Shown in pieces: positions 58,035-64,000 of a stretch of DNA of 64,000 nt (the first letter of the stretch is position 1; every line of letters starts with the position of its first letter). Where the stretch lies: positions 1,027,758 to 1,091,757 of the forward strand of contig JAJVDF010000455.1 in assembly GCA_022410635.1 (NCBI GenBank), written 5' to 3'. The notes under the pieces are model-generated. The model was not told the origin of the DNA and did not search any database. It saw only the letters and a list, made by a program, of their open reading frames with translations. Source of the DNA: Tretioscincus oriximinensis (Eukaryota; Chordata; Lepidosauria; Squamata; Gymnophthalmidae). Made by a program: the position numbers and the translations under genes.

Positions 58035-58756
58035 AGGGTGCATTCACACAGCTATTTTATTCCTCAATCGGTGCGAGATGAGGGTGGTTCTGGCACACAN
58101 GTTAAGTGTGTTTCAGCAGTCATCTCGCAATAAACACCATTTATCCCAGAATAAGCTATTGCTGGGATATTCAGGCATAATTGCTGAGAACGTCCATCAT
58201 CTCACAGCCAACCTCTGTCATCTCGTAAGCAACCTCCTTCCTCTCCTGTGTGAACACATTGTGAGAAACAGGAGGGGAGAGATGACAGGGAAACCCCGCC
58301 TCCTTGCTTTGGCGGGGAAATCTGCCCGCCTTTACCTAAGCCCAGCCAGTCCTCCGCCTGCTTTCGGAGGCTGCTACCTGGAGATCGGCTCAGCGAAGCA
58401 ATGAGCAGGACGTCGTTGCTGTCAAATGATTTGGCTGAGGTGAGGAGGAGGAGGTGGGGAGGTTGACAGGACATCTCAATGCTGCTTGTCGCTTCGCCAA
58501 GCCAATCTCCAGGCAGCAGCCCCCCAAAACAGGCGGAGGGCTCGCTGGAAGGAGGGCACAGCCGAAGCAATGCGGCGAAGCAGGCTGCGTGTCATGAGAA
58601 TTCAACTATACATGTGCACGCTATTGTATATTCTGGAATATAGACATGCCATTGTATATTCCGGAATAAAGCTTCATGGTGTGCACGGACACACCATTCC
58701 TATATTCCAGAATATAGCTTTATTCCGTTTTTTAGCTCGTCGTGTGAACGCAGCCT
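58035..58756. mobile_element. TIR foldback element, 722 bp
   Basis: Ends: AGGGTGCATTCACACAGC on the left and, in reverse, AGGCTGCGTTCACACGACG on the right. A strong internal inverted repeat pairs about 58352-58399 (CTCCGCCTGCTTTCGGAGGC onward) with 58490-58538. A second lies at 58615-58735 (ATTCTGGAATATAG and TATATTCCAGAAT). GC-rich interior, no transposase. No target duplication was confirmed. Confidence 0.55.
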
Positions 58757-59598
58757 GATATAAAGGACTACAATACAAATTATTCTTTCTGATTTGTTCA
58801 TTAATACAAGTTCTCACTTTCTGATATCCTCTCTCTCTTTGGTACATATGCAGGAATACAATGAGAAAAAAAGTGGAGAGATATGTTAAATTACTTTGTG
58901 TTCAGCTGAGCTTGTTCAATTAGCTCACTTTCTTTTATCAAAAGCAGCTGATTTGAGTCTAACCAAACNGAGGGTGTTTCCCTGAATGAGTGGAACTATT
59001 TGGCTGCAAACGCATTGCCCCTTAACACGCGCAGGACTGCGAAGCCAAAGCCCATCGTTCCGACTGTGTTACCATAAAAACAGGCTCAGAAGTGCTGCAT
59101 CGGTGCTCTAAACGCACACCAGAGGTTTCTGCTTTGCAGTTCCTCGTGAAATTACGTTGTTGCTGCTCCTTTTTGTAATTTGCGCCACTTGCACACTGAC
59201 AACGGGAGATCAGGCAACAAAAAGCGAGCGAGAGAGCGGGCGCTCTTTTGTTTCGCATTCCCTGCAGGCTCACCTCCTGCAGCACGTTGAAAGAGAGTCA
59301 TTGAGCACCCCCAGCTCATGGCAATCCAGGTGAAATGAATGCTCAGGGAATGCTCAGGTAAATTTAAGCCCTCACTTCCTTTCATTGTAGAACAATTAAA
59401 AGGGAATGGAAAATGGATTTTAAGTTCTAATGGGAATGCAGCCTTTGTATTATTCAAAACCATTCATGTTTGGCTACAATTACCCTTAAAAGCTTTCTCC
59501 CCTTGATTTCTAAAGATTTTTTTTAGTTCAAACTGGATGTAGCCTAAATTGAAACCAAACACCAATGATAATATGAAACGATGTTGAGAATTTATTAA
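58757..59598. other. Unclassified sequence
   Basis: No named repeat. The part 59020-59300 is GC-richer, with scattered CpG. Overlapping minus-strand frames at 59022-59463 have no domain. Confidence 0.35.
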
Positions 59599-60092
59599 TA
59601 ATTTTATTTATTTATTTGTATTTATACCCCGCCCCGTACCCGAAGGTCTCAGGGCGGCGAACACTAAAATATCAACACAAAATTAACAAATTGAAAACAC
59701 TATAAAAAATATCTAAAAGTAGGGACAAAAATGACATTCTCTTCAGCCAAAGNCCAGGTGAATGGTGTCTTCAAAGATCTTCTAAAACCATACAATGATG
59801 ATGACAGACGCACCTCGAGAGGGAGGCTATTCCAAAGACTGGGGGCAACCACCAAGAAGGCCCTACCCCAGGNTCCCGCTCCATTGGCTGTTGAAATAGG
59901 TGGTACAACCAGGAGCACCTCCCCTGCAGATCTTAAGGAACGGGCAGGTCGGTATGGGAATTGGGTTCGGTAGCAGATTAGCAGCCAGTGCAGCTCTTTC
60001 AAGAGCGGCGTAATGTATGTGGGGCCAGCCGTTCTGGTCAGCAGTCTAGCTGCTCAATTCTTCATGAACTGCAGCTTCCAAACCTACTCTTA
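59599..60092 (-). mobile_element. L2-type LINE 3' fragment
   Basis: On the minus strand: AAAGAGCTGCACTGGCTGC, a CGACCTGCCCGTTCC segment, TTAAGATCTGCAGGGGAGG, GTGGTTGCCCCCAG, then CTCGAGGTGCGTCTGTCATC and a long UTR. The tail reads CCCTGAGACCTTCGGGTACG, GGGGCGGGGTATAAATAC and AAATAAATAAATAAA. It is close in sequence to the 6.2-9.7 kb copy. Confidence 0.75.
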
Positions 60093-60794
60093 TTTATTAA
60101 TAAGAGTAGAAACAGGACAAAGCACTGCTATCAATGAACTGAATAAAAATGGCATACCCTTGATTTAATACTGGGTGATATCTAGAACCAATATATTAAA
60201 ATTCCTGAGATATCATAAATTCTACCAAACCAACATATTTGGCAATATAAAGTATTGCACAAAGATCCAAAGCACTTTTAATTTTTGAACAATTCAAAAA
60301 CAGGTGGATGTGTTTGTGCAAAAAGGTAGTTGAAATGTATAAAGGTTAATTCTTTTCTTGAAGTCTGTAAAAACTAAGAATTATATTGTAGATCAGAGAG
60401 AGCATTAAGAAAACTTAGAAGATGGATATTGCTGAAAGGGACACACTAAAAAGAAGCCAAACCTCTACAAAATAAATGCAGAAGGGAGATTGAGGAGCAT
60501 AATCCATCACACTCATGTCATAAAAGCATGATTTAAAAAATTTACGTTGTGTTGCATCTTATGTTATAAAGATAAAGCAGATGTATGTGTGTATGTATGG
60601 GGGGTAAATATTTGTAAGAATTCACATAGCAGGAGATATTGGAAAGGGATTTCTAAATTATTGTAAAATACAAGTTTAAAATTATGTAAATTACGGAGTG
60701 GAAATGTTTTCTATAATATTTCTTGCATTTACTGCAGAAGGTCACATATCGTATCAGCCTGACATCTGCAGAGATTTTTCTTAAGAGAGGTGTT
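60093..60794. other. AT-rich, no feature seen
   Basis: No named repeat or exon. Confidence 0.4.
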
Positions 60795-61452
60795 CAAAAA
60801 CTGAAATCCTGCTGCAACGTCTGGACCTCTTCGGCCTCGAAAGACGGCATTTAAGAAGTGATCTGATTGAAGTGTATAAAATTATGCATAGGATGGATAA
60901 GGTGGAAAGAGGAAAAAAATGTTTTCTCTATTGTATAACACCAGGAGCAGGGTGCATTCCTTGAAGCTGATGGGCAGAAGAGCGAGGACAGACAAGGAAA
61001 AATTTTCTTCCAGAAGAGGTGGTGGTAGCTAGCAGCTTGGATATCTATTAATTAAGAGAGGATTAAACAAGTTCATGGATAACAAGGGTATAAATAATTA
61101 TTAGGATCTTGCAAAGGAGCTGGCAGCACTTTGAGACTAACTTGAGAAAAGTGGTTGGCATAAGCTTTCGTAGACAGGTCTACTTCTTCAGATGCTGCTA
61201 GCTCCTTTGCTGGACTTTCTGCTAGACTAACACGGCTATTTCTCTGAAATATTAGGATCTTGATATTGCCTCCGAGTTGGAGCAACAGGCAGGATTCCTG
61301 AAATGCCATTTGCTGGGCATCTTGAACAGGTGCATATTTTGCCTTCCTCTGTTCCACACTGCTCAGGTGCAATTGGTGGGACACTGTGTGAAACAGAATG
61401 CTGGACTAGATGGGCTCCAACCCGATTCAGCAGGGCTCCCCTTATGTTCTTA
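60795..61452 (+). mobile_element. CR1 LINE 3' fragment, interrupted by a nested insertion
   Basis: CTGCAACGTCTGGACCTC, AAAGACGGCATTTAAGAAG, GATTGAAGTGTATAAAATT and AGAGCGAGGACAGACAAGG belong to the C-terminal coding end. The UTR continues after a 139-bp insert at 61111-61249 with CTTGATATTGCCTCCGAG, CAATTGGTGGGACACTGTG, ATGCTGGACTAGATGGG and TTATGTTCTTA. Removing the insert and one copy of the duplication restores the CR1 order. Confidence 0.8.
61111..61249 (-). mobile_element. Palindromic family, copy E, nested in CR1
   Basis: Flanked by the 12-bp duplication TATTAGGATCTT (61099-61110 and 61250-61261). It contains a full left arm (GCAAAGGAGCTGGCAGCAC to TTCTTCAGATG) and then jumps to GCTGCTAGCTCCTTTGCTGG and the head complement ACACGGCTATTTCTCTGAAA. 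Most of the second arm is deleted, with a 3-base overlap (TGC) at the joint. This copy is younger than the CR1 that it interrupts. Confidence 0.75.
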
Positions 61453-61624
61453 AAATAAGACTACCACCAAATTTTTTTCAAATTGCACACAAAAGTGTAT
61501 CTACATTTTAGGATTATCTACAAGGCTGTCCTACCATGGCTCCAACCCTGTTGATTACTGCACAACAGCTTTTCCACTATCTATACTCTACACGTTTCAT
61601 ATTAAAACTCAAATTGACATCTCC

Positions 61625-61711
61625 TCCTGATTTTAGAAGTTAATAGCATAGGGTTGGAAAGATGAGTCCTGATTTTAGAAGTTAATAGCATAGGGTTGGA
61701 AAGATGAGTCC
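61625..61711. repeat. Perfect 42-bp tandem duplication
   Basis: The unit starting TCCTGATTTTAGAAGTTAAT at 61625 is repeated without a mismatch from 61667, followed by three more matching bases. A recent slippage or an assembly duplication is possible. Confidence 0.85.
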
Positions 61712-61725
61712 AAATGGATTTTTTA

Positions 61726-61726
61726 A

Positions 61727-61775
<49 letters not shown>
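61726..61775. repeat. (ATT)n microsatellite
   Basis: About 16 uninterrupted ATT units. On the minus strand this is (AAT)n, which could be the tail of the adjacent minus-strand L1-like fragment. Confidence 0.9.
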
Positions 61776-61776
<1 letters not shown>

Positions 61777-61985
61777 AAACATACGCAATATCTTCATGCA
61801 TCCATGTTACTTCTTAACAAAATTATATAAATGAACAAGAGACATCACAAATAACCAACTACAATAATAAAAAAATATGAACCCATCCACCCAACCATGA
61901 GGAGATAATACTGTATAGTTTTAACCAGAAGAGGAAACACGTAGTTCTATATCATACAATTGTGACTCAGGTCTCTTACCAAACA

Positions 61986-62541
61986 TAGGACTGACATATT
62001 TTGGCGTGAACAGACATGTACATGGACGCTTGTAGTGAGACAGGCAGAACCTCTCTTCTGCTTGTCTCACCACAAGCGTCCGTGTGTGCGCGTGAATGTG
62101 TGCATAGCTGCTCCAATGCTGGAGGTGGGGTTTTGCGCCTGCTGTCAGGCAAAGCACGCCAACTCGCCTCCAGCAGAGGAAAAACGCCTGGGTTTGTGAC
62201 AGGAGAACAGAGCTGTCCTCCTGTCACAAACCCAGGCATTTCTGCTCTACTGGAGGCAAGTTGGTGCGCTTTGTCTGACAGCAGGAGCAAAACCCCGCCT
62301 CCAGCATTGGAGCAGCTACGGCACGCTCCGAGGTTCCTTCCAGGACCCCGGAAAGCATTGCCGGACTGCAGCTGTCAGCTCTGACGGCTCCTTTTCCTTT
62401 AAAATCCTGCATTTTTATATTCCCTGATGCAGCATCGAGGAATGTAAAAATCCGGGATTTTATCTTAAAACCCACAGGGGACTATATTTTAGTCCCTCAA
62501 ACTGGGATTGTCCCGCCTTCCCGGGACGTATGGCAACCCTA
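61986..62541. mobile_element. Foldback hAT-like element, copy 2, with 8-bp duplication
   Basis: Ends TAGGACTGACATA and, in reverse, TAGGGTTGCCATA are inverted copies. They are flanked by ACCAAACA (61978-61985) and ACCCAACA (62542-62549), an 8-bp duplication with one mismatch, the size hAT transposases make. Inside are the same two inverted repeats as in copy 1, but in opposite orientation: the small one at about 62030-62085 and the large one pairing 62133-62207 with 62215-62290. No transposase. Confidence 0.7.
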
Positions 62542-62549
62542 ACCCAACA

Positions 62550-63110
62550 TATAACTTAATAGATTTTGCCACTTTCGTTTCATAACAAAAATATTAGAAC
62601 TTCCAAAAAATCTTTCCCATATTTCATTCACAACTTAAATTTTAATTTCCACCACATATTTTATCCAATTTTTGACCGTCCATCTAGTGTAGTCTTTGTA
62701 ACATTGAGTTAAATGAGCTGTAGAAATTAAGTTGCANTATAAATGATAGTCTTCTTTATATTGACAAAACAAATTTTTTTATCCATTAAAAATCATTTTT
62801 CAAAAGTCCAAATAATATTTCGGCCCAAAATAACATAAATTTTAGCGTGCATCACTCTCCACAATTTTCAAATTTCAGAACAGTACCACCATACATGTCT
62901 ATAATCCGTGGGGGATTGATGACAATGCCAACAATTTGGTAGAATATTAAGATTAAAGTGTGTTAATTGTGCGGGGGTTCTATTCCAAAAATAAATGAAC
63001 TTTAACCTAAATTCAATTGACTTATTATATTTTGTTCTGCTCAATAAATTAATAAAGAAATCTATCTCTGAATTCTGAATATTCATTTTTTTATTCCATC
63101 AATTATATTT
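62550..63110 (-). pseudogene. L1-like ORF2 C-terminal fragment
   Basis: A 72-codon frame at 62868-63086 reads NKSIEFRLKFIYFWNRTPAQ, then NILPNCWHC and HVWWYC. The layout W..TPA(R/Q)L..., C-X2-C..., H-X3-W-X-C is that of the zinc-knuckle-like end of L1 ORF2 (RTPARLHH, CWRC, LLHIFWDC). It reads on the minus strand and continues as AT-rich UTR-like sequence on the other side of the hAT insertion. Confidence 0.55.
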
Positions 63111-63357
63111 AATACTAATAGAGTTAAACTTCTTTTAATTTAATAATTTATAAATAAGTCGTATTAATCCTTTACTTGACATTGTGGCACTTTTAATATT
63201 TTATCCCAATCATTATGTTCGAAGTGCTTGGGTGAAAATCCAATTGAAGTTCACTTTTTTATGCTCCTTGACCTTGCATAACACCAGAAGTGGAATTGCT
63301 ATGTTGTTTTTTAATTAATTATTGATATTACATCTAATTTAGATTCTCTAATACCTA

Positions 63358-64000
63358 ATTTGGACTTGCAGCGACTGCTTTCCCCTGCAAGGATGAGAGA
63401 GCCATTCAGATGGTCCACCCCCGGAGACATATGGATTCTGGGCGATTCCGGAATGCTCTGGGGGATTTCCCGGTTGGCATGGATGGCGCTGTCGAGGCTC
63501 TGGTCTCTCTCTGGAATCAGGAGTTGACCCGGGCTATCGACACGATCGCTCCCAAGTGCCCTCGGCATATCTGTGGAGTCCGTAGAGCACCCTGGTATTC
63601 TGGGGAGTTAAGGATGATGAAACAGAAAGGCCGACAGCTGGAGCGCAGGTGGTGCAAATCCCAACAAGAGTCTGACCGAACACGGGTTAGAGCACATTAT
63701 CGTGCCTACCAGGTGGCGGTGGTGGCAGCGAAAAGGAATTATTTCTCTCTTACCATTGCATCCTCAAGTAGCCGTCCAGCAGAGCTCTTTCGGGTGGTGA
63801 ATGGCCTGATAAGATCTAGCCCAGGCCATCAAGGGCAAAGGCCATCCAATAGCTGCTGTGACAAATTTGCAAGGCACTTTGAGAACAAAGTCACTCAGAT
63901 TCGTGAGAGATTGGATGCCACACTTGTGAATAGCCCAGAGGAGGTGTCCAGAGAACTGTCTGGTCCAGTTATCTTGGATCAGTTTCAATTATTGCGGCCT
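63358..64000 (+). mobile_element. Young L2-type LINE, cut by the window edge
   Basis: From TTTGGACTTGCAGCGACTGC onward it is a close match to 7430-8085. It keeps GGAGCGCAGGTGG near 63640, of which the other copy has lost 8 bases. The left edge joins AT-rich DNA, so the copy is 5'-truncated in the middle of ORF2 and runs out of the window. Confidence 0.8.
63386..64000 (+). CDS. L2 ORF2 (linker and start of reverse transcriptase), partial, open
   Basis: Read from TGC at 63386, 205 codons run without a stop to the window edge. The reading contains FPVGMDGAVEALVSLWNQEL, TIAPKCPRHICGVRRAPWYS, GELRMMKQKGRQLERRWCKS, SDRTRVRAHYRAYQVAV, KRNYFSLTIASSSSRPAEL, FRVVNGLIRSSPG, CDKFARHFENKVTQIRERLD and VILDQFQLLRP. 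This is the linker between endonuclease and reverse transcriptase in L2 ORF2. No start codon is expected because the copy is truncated. It is the least damaged L2 segment in the window. Confidence 0.75.

Noticed and set aside
58078..58758. Frames of 108, 122 and 90 codons at 58.1-58.8 kb
   Set aside because: They lie inside the foldback TIR element and mirror its inverted repeats; no transposase signature.
61726..61775. CRISPR array or satellite
   Set aside because: It is a simple trinucleotide run without spacers; a CRISPR is not expected in a vertebrate.

Overview
This window reads as non-coding DNA from a sauropsid vertebrate, most likely a lepidosaur (lizard, snake or tuatara). It is AT-rich, has scattered single N bases, and I can defend no host exon, tRNA or rRNA gene in it. 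The organism call rests on its repeats: several generations of L2-type LINEs ending in (AATA)n, CR1 LINEs with the TTATGTTCTTA-type 3' end, fragments that resemble the L1 ORF2 C-terminus, tRNA-derived and CORE-type SINEs, and hAT-like DNA transposons. I saw no BovB or Sauria SINE, so I cannot choose between tuatara and squamates, and turtles are not formally excluded. The window looks intronic or intergenic.

Layout. 1-6 kb: DNA-transposon remnants (a 78-bp hairpin MITE, a Charlie-like hAT piece, a 714-bp TIR element, a foldback hAT) and the first copy of a palindromic retroposon-like family at 5.85 kb. 6.2-9.7 kb: a nearly complete but dead L2 on the + strand. 9.7-23.7 kb: mostly AT-rich DNA with small CR1, L1, L2 and SINE pieces, two GC-rich LTR-like blocks (11.4-12.3 and 21.2-21.4 kb) and a possible conserved non-coding block near 17.4-17.9 kb. 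23.7-25.4 kb: an old L2 on the - strand. 28-32 kb: a second near-perfect palindrome, MITEs and an inverted pair of L2 3' fragments. 32-43 kb: sparse, with an LTR-like element at 36.7-37.7 kb. 43.5-45.1 kb: a long TIR element. 46.3-49.1 kb: an L2 tail, then a 2.3-kb CR1 on the - strand with most of its reverse transcriptase. 50-51.2 kb: two SINEs of different families. 54.4-56.5 kb: a stack of L2 tail, CR1, LTR-like element, CR1 and SINE. 58-64 kb: a foldback TIR element, an L2 tail, a CR1 carrying a nested palindrome copy with a target-site duplication, a foldback hAT with an 8-bp duplication, an L1-like fragment, and the start of a young L2 that stays open for 205 codons to the window edge.

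The elements depend on one another. LINEs supply reverse transcriptase; two SINEs end in the same 3' tail as the L2 copies, which suggests L2 machinery moved them; the DNA transposons are non-autonomous. The most unusual signal is the palindromic family (5847-6052, 28049-28265, 61111-61249 and older copies at 20.1 and 31.2 kb). It has 12-13 bp target-site duplications, fixed ends, two 86-bp inverted arms without a spacer, and in each arm a sequence resembling a hammerhead ribozyme core (CUGANGA, stem II, GAAA) with two departures from the consensus. This suggests, without proving, a non-autonomous Penelope-like or ribozyme-bearing retroelement.
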